In this document: positions 33,501 through 43,961 of the stretch, one piece after another | Numbering within the stretch: position 1 is the first letter of the stretch | Layout: the number at the start of each line of letters is the position of its first letter | Assembly (NCBI RefSeq): GCF_963678635.1 | Contig: NC_087065.1 | Coordinates: 4,985,209-5,045,208, forward strand | DNA: 60,000 bases | Direction of reading: 5' to 3' | Origin: Symsagittifera roscoffensis | Taxonomy: Eukaryota; Xenacoelomorpha; Acoela; Convolutidae | The notes under the pieces: generated by a model | What the model was told of the DNA's origin: nothing | The model's database searches: none | What the model saw: the letters and a program-made list of their open reading frames with translations, nothing else | Translations under genes and position numbers: made by a program

Positions 33501-34530
33501 TGCAGTCGTAACGAAACAAATTTACGACAAACTTTCATGCACAAAACATTTTTTTTCTGCAAGAACCAAATCGTTATTTTGATTTCTTTTATTCCAAAAA
33601 ATTATTTGATGTTTGAGAAAATGGAAATTTTGCGTGCATCAACTGTCCTTAAATACTCCAAAAGAAAATACCCGTAATTTTGCAGGTTTTAACCGCAGAA
33701 GATTTTTTTGTTCTGCTTTTTGACCTGAAATCACCAATGTTTTGATTTTTTATTTCACTGTCTAATTGTAAAGATTTTGGGTAACTTCTAAATAAACGTT
33801 TTTAGATATAGAAATTTTTGAGTAGCGATTTGAAATCGGCCATTACAAATTGTTTTTAGACAATTTTACAAGTTAAAAATTTTATACAACTAATCAAAAT
33901 TCTCTTCTTGCACGTTTTTTAATTATCATATAAACAGATTGGCCCATCAAACTTGCAGCCAGAAACAACAAACAACGAAATTAACAAGTACAGAGGAATA
34001 ATTTTTCTCTGCCTTTTTTCTGCTTTACATGTACAATTTTTCTCAAAACCTCACAAAATATACTTGGTTAATTATCCCTCTTTCCTAGTAATACTTTCTT
34101 ATATCAGTCAGAAGAAATTTTTTGCAATAATCAAAATTGATATCTAAAGGTATTGCTTGTCTTACAAATTAGCAACAATTGAAACCAAATGTCGCAACAA
34201 TTTTTTCCAAGGCACAAACATTTCAAATACTGACGAACTTATTTTGTTGACACTTGAATAAAGATTGCATGGACAACATCCTTTGGTCTCACAAAGCCTT
34301 AATCTTTTATATTACTACATTGACTTTCAGAGCCATCATTAAGGCTGTTTGCCGCGTCTCGGTGAAAGACAAAAAAAGTGGATTTTTTCCCGTGTCGCCT
34401 GTTGAAAGATTTTGCTCTGACGCAATCAGAGGAACGAAATTGTTGCAGCCAGAGGACGCTATCCAAACAGGACACCTCGCATGGAAAATGGAGGATTTCA
34501 GCCCCGTCGCATCTGAACATAGGCTTTAGG
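30535..34530 (+). repeat. Four-copy tandem array, period about 1.3 kb, around an exon-like block
   Basis: The marker GTTGCAGCCAGAG recurs at 30591, 31854, 33150 and 34442 (spacings 1263, 1296, 1292). Copies 2 and 3 are nearly identical; copy 1 lacks the left part and copy 4 the right. Each full copy has a good acceptor (GACTTTCAG, for example ending at 31740) followed by about 300 bases richer in G+C. In copy 1 one frame runs through VWTKYQKVCQSCRQ to a TAG after QHPEESQRRP. In copies 2 and 3 that frame is kept up to FLADKK and then shifts. Copy 4 is open in its left part. I read it as an amplified, decaying exon. The family is not recognised. Confidence 0.75.
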
Positions 34531-34599
34531 TTTCACCATGTAAAAAGATAGGAGGTTTGAGATGGTTAGTAGGAAGCAGGTAAATTTCAAATTGTGAGA

Positions 34600-34711
34600 T
34601 TTTCAGAGCCCGATTTTACAATTTTCCAAGATGCCATTTATACATTGGGGAAAAACTCAACCGATCTTTATAAATGGCATCTTAGAGGATTGTAAAATTG
34701 GGCGCTGAAAA
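34600..34711. other. 43-bp-stem hairpin just after the tandem array
   Basis: The arms 34600-34642 and 34669-34711 are inverted complements with 38 of 43 positions matching. Several of the rest could form G-U pairs in RNA. The loop is 26 bases. It could be a tiny foldback element or a structured or small-RNA precursor transcript; nothing separates these from sequence alone. Confidence 0.6.
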
Positions 34712-36025
34712 CTTATTTAGATATGAAACTCTATGGTTATTTTCACATGACAAGTTTTGACAGCCTTCGGTCTGATCAATCATCCTTCCTTCCTACCTTA
34801 AGAGTGTTGACCTCAGGTTGTCCGGGAAAGAGAAAAGTTTCTCAGAATACTTATTCCGCTCCGGTGATTATCCCGAAAAATTTGACATCTCTTAATGTTT
34901 GATTGATTTTATATTCCACTTAATATTACGATTATATGAGAGATGCATATCACCAATTCCCCACGGAGTTATAAAAGCGTAAAATCCTTTTTGCGAGATT
35001 AAAGTTTCAAATTATGAGAAAAGTTAAAAAACGTCCAAATTTTATTCATTGGAAACTCTGATAAAAATTAGCAAAAAGTATTAGACATTTTTAGCAGCTG
35101 TTTCGAGCTTATCATTTTGGCTTTTCATTTTCTTTTCCCAAGAAAACCACTTCCGTTACTCATTACCGAGAAAACTGAAATAAGTTTTTTTGTCTCAAAC
35201 TTTCTTCAATAAGTTCCTGCTAATGCAACTGCTCAGCTGCAACCTGAAGTGAACTCAAGCCAAACACAATTTTCCATAATAAAGCTGAAAAATCTTTGTT
35301 AAATTGCATTGATTTCGTTGCTGTAACATAGGGGCGACAATGAGATGAGAAGTTGTATCTATTGAAGCAATTGCTCTTCCAGTTCGAGTATTTCTAAGCT
35401 CTCTCAAATGAAACTGTTGATAGTTGAATAGTTTTAGATGAAAAGATCCCGTTACAGCTGAATTTGTTTTCCTTGCAACTGCTATTCTTCTTTTAAAGCT
35501 TTATCGAAACTCTTTTTCTGAATGAAATCGTTTTGACGCGATAGAATTACAAAAGTTTTTGTTATAGTTCCCATGTAATTGTAAAGAACTTTTTCTCTTT
35601 CCATTATTCGGTTTAGCTACTGATATTTTTTTTGTAAACAGCGAACAAATAACATTTGTTAGACTAATAGTTTAATTAAAGTTTGAGTTGAGTTGAACTT
35701 TTCAAAAAATTTTGTGTCAGTGGGTTTGTTTTTGTTGTCTGACTTGTCAGCAAAATTATGTATGAGTGTTCACTTGATTTAGTTTTTGCTGATTGTCTTT
35801 TTTAAAGTGTGGTATCTGATTATTAAACCCGTCTTTGTTGAGCTTTTCAAGCTTGTAACTAACTTCCAGTCAAAGCGATACGCAATAGCTTGCCACTTCC
35901 AAGTTTTTGCCGTCGTTGAAACTACCAACGGTTGATTCTATTTTTAAGCTGGATTATGGTTTCTAGACTGGAATAAATCATCGCCTGAAAGATCTGACTC
36001 GCGATGATTATATATCATATATGCT
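34712..36025. other. No gene recognised
   Basis: AT-rich DNA without long open frames, clear repeats or convincing splice-site pairs. Confidence 0.4.
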
Positions 36026-36295
36026 ATGAATTCCGCAAGCAGGGGTTTCTTATATTGTTTTAGTATAATGATAACACTTTTCTTTTTTGAAACCGTAATT
36101 TGCGAACCCCGGTTTTGCAAACAAATTTTCGAAATCCCCCGAGAGTTTGCTGACACCCTGACCTTCCAAAAACTTGAAACCCTGACCTTCCAAAAATTTG
36201 AAACCCTGACTTTCCAAAAATTTGAAACCCTGAATTTCCAAAAATTTGACACCCTGACCTTCCAAAAATTTAGTCATTCCTTTCAGGATATATAA
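36026..36295 (+). CDS. Small ORF with signal-peptide-like start and five 8-residue repeats (tentative)
   Basis: 89 codons from a true ATG. Residues 1-26 (MNSASRGFLYCFSIMITLFF..) look like a secretion signal. After a short spacer the frame enters a 24-bp minisatellite that translates as TLTFQKFE-type octapeptides five times. The repeat length is a multiple of three, so an open frame persists automatically, and the reverse strand is open too. No splice or poly(A) support was found. It may be only a repeat artefact next to a hydrophobic stretch. The family is not recognised. Confidence 0.25.
   Translation: MNSASRGFLYCFSIMITLFFFETVICEPRFCKQIFEIPREFADTLTFQKLETLTFQKFETLTFQKFETLNFQKFDTLTFQKFSHSFQDI
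36151..36272 (+). repeat. 24-bp minisatellite, five units
   Basis: ACCCTGACCTTCCAAAAA plus six bases is repeated five times with a few substitutions. Confidence 0.85.
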
Positions 36296-36893
36296 TTTCA
36301 CAAACTTGGCTTTTTTGCAAAAATCCAGGCCCGCCTTTGCAGATTTTTAGATCCGCATCTGCACAAATGCATAATTATATTTTAAAAATTTTGGTTTATT
36401 ATTAGCAGAGATTTGGTTTTAAACAGTTAAATTGTGATGAAAACTTTGAAAAACAAAAGTGATTTCTCTAAAATGGAGAGGCTAAAATTTTATTTTACTT
36501 GAATCGAAATAAATCTAATTGGTGCCTTTTAAATTGATATGCTAAATATATAAAACAGAGAGTAGCAAACTCATTGAACAATAAAATAGCCATAATAAAC
36601 ATTTTAACTTCAGTCGTCTTTTTGACAGTTTTTGATTAATTTTCTTACTCAATAGACTATCAACTACCAAGACAGATCTGAATAGCTAATACGTATTCAC
36701 AGATAGTTAGTCAAATTGTATAATAGCTCTATCATTTCGTGTTTTGCTGTTGTTTTTCTTTTTTATTGATTCATTTTTTGGATTTTTATGCCGCCCCAAA
36801 AATGATCTCTAGTATTCACAGATAGTTTATCAAACATTAATCAAATAAAAATATTATTCATTCAATTTTTGGATTTTGATCCCCCACCCAAAA

Positions 36894-39883
36894 ATGATCT
36901 CTACTTATCGAAATAACGGATCTGCAGTTGGCGGTGTATCGGGTGTGTTTCTTCGAGAGTTCAAAAACAACTTCATGCTGAACAGTACAACTATAACAGG
37001 AAAAGAGGCGTGTGAACAAATTGTCAAGCCAAGAACTAAGGTGAGAAAGCGAAGAAAAAAGAATTAAGACAATAATTGTGTCTAATTTTTGATGTCCGAG
37101 GGGTGGGGTTAGTTGTTGATTAGCGCTTCTAGAATTCAAAAGACTTCCAGGAAACTCTAAAATTTATTTTAATCACTAGTTTTTAATTGCCGAACTAAAT
37201 CCTCCTGGGTAAAATTTTTGCAAACATATTCTAGAGCACAGCTGATCAAGGTCTTTCCCAAAAATGAAGCGTGTTTTCAAAAAAATGCCAAAAAATGCTT
37301 CGAAAAATTTTATGTCTATAAATGGTTTTGCGAGCTCTCTCAAAATACTAACAAGAGCCTGTTTCACCATATTTTTGAAAAAAAACTGGCCAAAAATTTT
37401 TGGAAAATTTTGAAATGTTTCGACCAAAAAAAGCGCCCCCTTTTGGCAGGTGCTCCCTTTTGCGTTCTCTCCCCCACCCCCTCAAATTTAGTTTTTAGGG
37501 CTTTTAGGGTTGGTCCAAACGTTGGGTAGACCATAAATGGATATCTTCAAATACTGAATGAGAGGAAATATCAGTTACCTGCTTTCCTGTATTCGCGCAA
37601 TCCCAGGGTGAAACAACGTTAAAAAAAAATTTGTGCTACTTTCTTTGATTTTTCAACTCACAATTGCTTACACATAGGAGAAGGAGTGCAGCTTCATGGA
37701 TCTGTTTTGGGGGAGGGTGGACGCGAGGGGCATTGAGTACGTGGGGGAGGCCCAGTTCCGAGTCTGCTTCGCCTGGAACAGCAATTTCAACGACACCCTA
37801 CAACTTCTGCTGGACCACGCAGAGAAAGAACTGGGAAGGTATGGACTAAATATATAACTGTTAGGACTTCTTTTGTTCTTTGAGTAGAAAAAAAACAGGC
37901 AAAAACAGGCGTTTTTATTTAAGCACTTTTTGAAAAATTTTGACCAAAAATAGCGTGTTTTTGCCCCCCTCCCTTTAAAATTAGTATATATTGACGCCAA
38001 GGCGGTTTTAGAAAAATTGTAGGGTCTGTCAGTCAAAAATTTATATCTCATAATAGTACAAAGGGGGACCCTTTTGGTCGGCAGGGGGTCGAATTCCTGA
38101 GGGGAAAAAGCGTCCCCCCCACCCTCCTAAATCCGCATCTATTTTCATATAAGTTAATTTTGATAAGGCGACAATTTATGGAAAGCGACAACTGGTTAGA
38201 AGCGATAATTGGCAGAATTTTATAAAAAACGATGATTCGTAGAGTCGACATTTTGAAACAAGCGACAATTCGTAACACGGTATTGGCAAATGGCAAACGC
38301 TAGCTCTGATTCGCCTACATTTGGCACGAGAATAAAAGTGCACGTAAATCATTGTTTGCCGCACAATATACTGTTACGAATTGCTGCCGGTTCTGAGTTA
38401 TCAACGGGTTTTGAAAAACTGTCAAATGTCACTTTCTACCAAATGTCGCTTTCGAAGTGTTGTCGCTTCTCTGTATTTTATGATGCCATGTGCGCTTGTA
38501 GAAATATTTAAGGGTTAAAAGGCCACCGTAAAATGGTTACAAAAATCTGGTAAAAAATGGGAATCATGAGTTGAGAAAAAAGGGCGGTCGCACGCCAGCT
38601 TGACACGCTAGCAGGGGCGAATTTAGGACGCGGCTTTTTTGCCTGTTTTTTTTTTAATTTGCCAGAAACTTTGGTCAAAAATAAAGTCATTATAGTGATT
38701 TGGGAGAGCTCAGGAAATCAAATTGGTCGAACTAAAAAAAAGGTCGACAAAATTTTCGAAAAAAAGCCCCCCTCGAGAAAACCCTAGATCCACCCCCTGC
38801 ACACTAGTGCTACTCAGATTGAGAACTCAAAACATAAAACAGAAACATGTCAACTATATCCCCTGACTCGGTTCAACCTTATTATCCCGTCCAACAAACT
38901 GGTTTTTTTTGCAAACTTAAAATCTTCGTAGACCAACGTTGATTGATTCGATTGATCTGAAAGGTGTTACTATTGGATGGATATCTTCTGTGAAAACTAC
39001 CACGACGAAGAAACGACCAGCCCCCCTAATGTACAGAGATGGCTGAAGAAGAAAGTCACTGCCGAAATCAAACAAGCGGACAACCTTCTGCTGCTGTTAC
39101 CCGATCTGAAGAAACCGCTCGCTCTCAGAAGGTTACTAATTACAAATCCTTGTTTTGGATTTATAAAACAGAGTTAATTTTTTACACATACCATTGTCAA
39201 ACGGAGCGATAGTGAAGAAGCTAGAGCTCCGCTTCTAGTAGGAAGGTTGTTGGTTCGAAGCCCGTCACTGTACGAGGTCGTTACTCCAGGGCGAGGTTTC
39301 AGATTTTCGGCTTCAGATTTTCAGGTTCAGATTTATGTCAACAAAATTTTTTTTGACTAAATTGATTTTGTCTTTAGATCGTGGTGTGTATTTGAAATTG
39401 CAACCTGTCTAAAACTTGGAGGTGAAGTCACGATTCTCTCGAAGCCTCAACAAAATGATCAGCTGGTGTACGCCTTAGTCGACAACGGGGGAGATTTTGA
39501 CGACACTTTCAAAGGTTTTTCTTTTAAATTTAGAGCGGCCAAAATAGTCGTTGTTCTTGCTTCCCATTCGTAAATGGGCGATACTTATGAACAGATTAAG
39601 TGCTTAGCTTAGGAAAAATTTTATTTAAAAAAAAAGAAAAAAATAAAAATATCGCATGTCGAGAGTGTGTGATCTCAGTTTTTTTTTCTATGAAAAAAAC
39701 CAAGTCTGAAGTCGCTCACTGTTTTTTTAATAGATGCTTAAAAACCATAATTCTTAAAAGCTTGCTTGAGGTTTAGGTTTTCTTTTCAAATTATAATTAT
39801 TCCGACCAAATTTTCATCAACCGCCGAAAACTCAACCTGGACGCGCCCCCCGCAAATGAGTCCTAATTTTATTATGAGAAACT

Positions 39884-39921
<38 letters not shown>

Positions 39922-42900
39922 CGACGACAACAACAACAACAACAACAAGTCTTAATTTTAAATTGACATTTTCTGCAAGGGTTCTCGTTCCGTGGCGACT
40001 TGATGGAGGACTCGGATGTGAGCTACTCGGATGTTCTGCGCGTGATGGTGGAGAAACAGTTCGGGTTCGAGTGGGTCAGCGAACAACTGCTGGAGAAAAC
40101 CAAAAAGTGGATCATCCGCATATGTAAAGATTTCGAGTTCTACTAGTTTTTCTAGACAACTAGACAGCTTTTTTTGAAAGACAGAAAGAATTTATTTCTC
40201 CATAATAGTATGAGTACAGATACAACAGTAACTGTTAAATATTTTAGGAAACTCAAATTAATTGTTGAATAAAATACCAGATTGGATTGGATAGACTAAC
40301 GGTACAATACGCACCTATTGAGAGTCTACCCGAACACAGATTGATGACAAATTTAAATAAAATAAGAAATAAAAATTATACTTTCTGAAATAATTATACA
40401 AATTAAATCACAAAAGAGCCAAACATTGTTTGGTTTTCACTGATTTCGCGCGATTACTAATCTCGTACAATTTAGCAACAGTAATAAGGAAAATAAAAAA
40501 AAATTTGAAGTATTTTTTGGAATCTTAATTACAACTTAAGTGGCTTTAATGTGATATACCAATCAAACTGATTCGAGGAACCTGATTTTGCGAGGAAAAA
40601 AACAGGTCAAAACCTGGGACTGGTTGGAGCAATAACACAATTATCTGAACGGGAATAATCTCCAAAATTTAAAAAAATGCTTCCGTAAGCGTTTTGGCTC
40701 TTTTTCCGCCCCTCCCCCCATCTCAAACGGACATCAGTTTTATAGTGTAATGAGTGGTTTTACAAGGTTAACTACGCGGACCAAAAATGTTCATTAGAGG
40801 CCAAACTTTGCTTTTTGAGAAATGCAGGAGGATTCCGCAACAAGGACGCTTCCTTTGTTTCTTTTTTTTTGTTTTTTTTGTTTCGTTTTCTTTGATCGTT
40901 CCAACAAAATTTTAACATGTTTAAAGGCTTATCTCTGGAATATAGAAACATACAGACAAAAAATTGTGCGCCTATCCAGTGCACAGTTTGGTCTCGTAAT
41001 GTTTTTCATGGCCTAATTAGTCCGCATGTCAATTTTCATAACAATCGGACAATGTGAATAAAGATTTTGCGTGTAAAATTTTGTAAGTGGGGGGGGGGGT
41101 TTAAAAAGTGGGTTCGACTAAAAAATGAATCGTACAAAAGGTGGGTTGGGGAGCAGGTTTTGAATGGCCAAGGGTCCAATACAATCTTATCTTCCAACTG
41201 CAGTCAAACTCTTTTGTTAGGTCGATCAATTTGATTTTCCGAGCTCTCCGAAAATACTATAAGGACCTTATTTTGTCAAAATTTTTCTGCGCCGCAGCAG
41301 AACAGGTCAAAAAGGCGTTTTTAGACACTTTTTGGAAAATTTTGACCAAAAAACTTGCGCTTTTTCGGCGCGCGTTCTCCCCTTCAAAATACGTTATATT
41401 GGCGCCAAAGACTCCTTCAGAAAACTTTTGAGGTTGGTCAGACAAAAATGGATGTCGTAAACTATATTAAAAGGGGACTCTTTGGAAAAAAAATTGGCAA
41501 CCAGAATTATTGAGGGGGGGGGGGGGGGTCGCCGATTCCCCCGCCTCCTCACCCTCGGCACGCTACTGATTATTATAATTATTTCGTTTTGTTTAGTCAA
41601 GAGGGAGTGTGATGTTCTTCTGGAAAGCAAGTACCAGAAAGAGCTGGGATACAGACTGGCCACGTCTCTGGCCGAATACCTCACCAAGTAATCCTTCAAA
41701 TTCTCAGAAAAAATTAAGTGAAATTCAAAAATAAATTATCTTTTTTTTGTTCGTGGGCATCTTTATTGAAAAAAAATGAGCTGCTAATAATACTTCGAAC
41801 AGATAACGCTCCGACCAATCAGATGATGTTGAGTGACATATCATATTCACTTTCGTTATAATTTTTATTCGATCGGTAATTAAAAATGTGCAAAAAGAGT
41901 TTAAAAAACGGTTCAAAATAATTTCTTTAAATAAAAAACAGTTTTCGTTTTTGATATGGGTTTTGCAAAGCTAAATATAATCAAATCAAATCATTTTTAT
42001 TGCTTTTACACCTAATTTTTGCCCCCTTGCTACATCCTCAAAAACTACACAATTTGAAAAAATGGAAAACGAAATTCAATTGTTTTTTTTTCTTCAAAAC
42101 TTACTGAGGAAGGAAAATTCGGCGCTATACTTTTTTTTATCTTCATAGCATCTTTGATTTTAACACTATAGACGTTTTTTTTCTGGAAAATACTTTTCTT
42201 GAAACTCTTTTTTTGATGAGTTAAAAAAACATTCTCAGGGGATAAAAACCAGCAACTTTTCGGCGAGCTTTTTCGGCGTGGTGAAGAATACATGCAGTTT
42301 TTATTTATTTTGGTTGTTTTTTAAATCGTTTTGATTGAAGAGTAACTCAGTCTGGAATGTAGGGAACTAAGAGAAATGTACTATGCTTAAACAGACTGCA
42401 AGGCCTTTCATTGATCTTCTGCGAATCGCAGAAACGCCAACTATTTTTATTATCTTCTTTTCAAAATGTGCAAATCTGTTCCAATTAGTTCGTTATTTTC
42501 ATTAATTTGTGCAGATTTGGAGATTTGGCCAATGGGGAGCGTCTTCTGAACAGGGCTTTGAGGATAGGCGACAAACTGTGGCCCAACCAGCTAGAGTTCC
42601 CGTTCAAACTCAAAAACATGCTTGGAAAGGTCAAATTCTCAATCAGATTAATGATCATTAACATCAATAGCAATATTTTTGAAAAGGCATTAAAACGCCT
42701 GAAATCTATTTTCACGGTTAAATGGGTCGTGAAAATTGATTATATAGGTTAAGTTTTTTCCAACACAATCCAAAAAAAATCAATTTGTCTCATGCATGGA
42801 AACTCAATGCGGGGGTTCAATAGCTCAAAAAAATTTAAAAAACCCTCGAGGTACAACTTTTAGCCAAAATTTGGCCCAAAATAATCATATTTAGGCGAAA

Positions 42901-43690
42901 ATTTCAGAAAAAAATGGCCGTTTTTTTATAAAAAAGATCGGTGAACAAAGAGCTCTTAAATTGTTTTTTGGCCCAATTTGGTAATTTTAGGCATAGTCAA
43001 CTTTATCTGCTTTGATTTAATCAGGGAGTCATAAGGCGAGACTTGGAGGACTTCGGGGGCGCCTCCGAGTTGTTTGACGACGTCCAGGAACTCCAGGACA
43101 AACTCGGAGTTCCTCTGAATGACATCAAACGAACCGAGGTCGGATTAGAGCAGGCAATTCTACTCAGACTAACCGGAATGCTTGCCGACGCTCTCGAACT
43201 CTTACATCGAATCATTGAAATCCGAGAATCAATGCTCGGGTTAGATTCAATTGAAAACGCACGTTTCGTCACTGAGCTCGGGAACTGTTTCTTTCACACC
43301 GAAGATTATGACTCGGCGATTGAAGCTTACAAGAAAGCGAGTGCTTTACTCGAATCAGAGGAAAGTGGAAACATTCTAACAATATCAGCGCTCAGTTCTA
43401 AACTTGGTCGGATTTACTACTTAAAGAAAGAGTATTTGGCTAGTATCGCTTTCTACGAAAGAGCAATGCTTCTCACCATTTCAGTCGAGGAACCGCCTCA
43501 GAAACAAATCGATAACATCCAAAGTGCGCTTAATGAGTCCAAATTCAAATTGAAAATTCAGTTGGCAAAAGAAGAACACGCGAAAAAAGTTGCCGAGAAG
43601 GAAAGAAAGAAAGCAGAAAAAGCGCAACTGAGGCTGGAAAAATTGACGGCTAGTTTGCAACGGAACGAAACAGAACTATCTGTTAACTGA
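36894..43690 (+). CDS. TIR-like domain plus tetratricopeptide-repeat protein, 8 exons, 542 aa
   Basis: Exons: 36894-37040, 37678-37838, 38964-39131, 39378-39514, 39980-40123, 41597-41687, 42515-42629, 43025-43690. All phases close on one frame. The N-terminal half has the ordered motifs of a TIR-like domain found with TPRs in protist, algal and some animal proteins: a beta strand ending CFAW (normally SHAW), then YYWMDIF (105-111) followed by a CENYHD turn, a hydrophobic LLLLLP strand and RSWCVFE (159-165). The C-terminal half (about 255-480) is alpha-helical with TPR-like pairs (for example YDSAIEAYKKA, YLASIAFYERA), then a Lys/Glu-rich coiled coil to the end. It is probably a cytosolic scaffold or sensor; the function is inferred only. 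The exon 3 and 4 donors (GTTACT, GTTTTT) are weak, so those joints are less certain. Confidence 0.8.
37205..37540. repeat. Dispersed repeat in TPR gene intron 1
   Basis: A series of phrases (GCGAGCTCTCTCAAAATACTA, GGAAAATTTTGA, GACCAAAAAAAGCGCCCCC) is shared with 41220-41400. The family is loosely related to the repeats at 37885 and 38615. Confidence 0.4.
37885..38135. repeat. Dispersed repeat family A, copy in TPR gene intron 2
   Basis: Shares GACCAAAAATAGCG, TTGACGCCAAGGCGGTTTTAG and TCGAATTCCTGAGGGG with copies at 7468 and 41330-41500. Ends near CCTAAATCCGCAT. Begins about 45 bp after the exon 2 donor. Confidence 0.5.
38155..38482. mobile_element. Foldback element (AAGCGACAATTGG type) in TPR gene intron 2
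   Basis: The left end iterates AAGGCGACAATT, AAAGCGACAACTGG, GAAGCGATAATTGG and later AAGCGACAATTCG. The right end carries the inverted forms (CCAAATGTCGCTTTC, TGTTGTCGCTTC). Interior non-coding. Target duplication not resolved. Confidence 0.5.
38612..38800. repeat. Dispersed repeat with GGTCGAACTAAAAAAAAGGTCGACAA core
   Basis: Same order of blocks as 10535-10660, bounded here by CAGGGGCGAATTTAGGA on the left and CCTAGATCCACCCCCTGC on the right, which are imperfect inverted complements. This suggests a TIR element. Confidence 0.45.
39195..39310 (+). repeat. tRNA-derived SINE head in TPR gene intron 3
   Basis: GGTTCGAAGCCCGTCACTGTAC is a B-box block with the same tail design as the SINE at 17022 (TTCGAAGCCCACCATGATCC). 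A degenerate A-box region (GAGCGATAGTGAAG) lies upstream. The copy is eroded. Confidence 0.45.
39886..39950 (+). repeat. (AAC)n microsatellite
   Basis: About 20 AAC units, interrupted once by ACGACG, 30 bases before the exon 5 acceptor. Confidence 0.95.
40790..41003. repeat. Repeat family B with inverted ends, in TPR gene intron 5
   Basis: The left end, CATTAGAGGCCAAACT, is complementary to AGTTTGGTCTCGTAATG at the right end. Inside is GGATTCCGCAACAAGGACGC, also found at 46625. It behaves as a small TIR element shared by three introns. Confidence 0.5.
41120..41580. repeat. Dispersed repeat ending in poly-G, just before TPR gene exon 6
   Basis: Shares CCGAGCTCTCCGAAAATACTA, TTTTGGAAAATTTTGACCAAAAA and GGCGCCAAAG with 37205 and 37885. 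It ends with about 15 G and GGCACGCTACTG, 20 bp from the acceptor. Confidence 0.45.
42345..42445 (+). repeat. 3' tail of the SINE family of 52625/57612
   Basis: AACTCAGTCTGGAATGTAGG through CTTCTGCGAATCGCAGAA matches the tail at 52869-52963. The final TCTGCGAATCGCAGA is a near-perfect palindrome. The tRNA-like head is absent here. Confidence 0.6.
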
Positions 43691-43898
43691 CTAAGCTGCT
43701 TAATTGGTAAAACTCAAAAAACTTGACGAGGAAAAACTTTGAGGCATTTACCAATCTGATAAAAGACTGTAGTTTTAATTTTCGAATTGCGTGATTGTAC
43801 CAATTATTGGAAAAAGCTATTTCACTTAAATCTTCAAAAACTCTATATTCAAAAAAAAAAATTATGATCTCTAAAACGGTTTTTCTATCAGTAGTAAA

Positions 43899-43904
43899 AA
43901 TAAA
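43899..43904 (+). terminator. Candidate poly(A) signal of the TPR gene
   Basis: AATAAA 209 bases after the stop at 43690. Confidence 0.55.
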
Positions 43905-43961
43905 TGCTACCACTGGTATAATATCGAATAACTAGTGTTAACAGGGTAGAATAGAAATAAG

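Noticed and set aside
30528-34520. BTB-like domain on the minus strand of the tandem array (HARCPVL phrase)
   Set aside because: The resemblance is limited to a few residues and the minus-strand frames are interrupted in different places.
39980-40146. Ending the TPR gene at the TAG after ICKDFEFY
   Set aside because: A donor GTAAAG at 40124 joins in phase to a good acceptor at 41597, and the following exons supply the TPR part, so the TAG is intronic.
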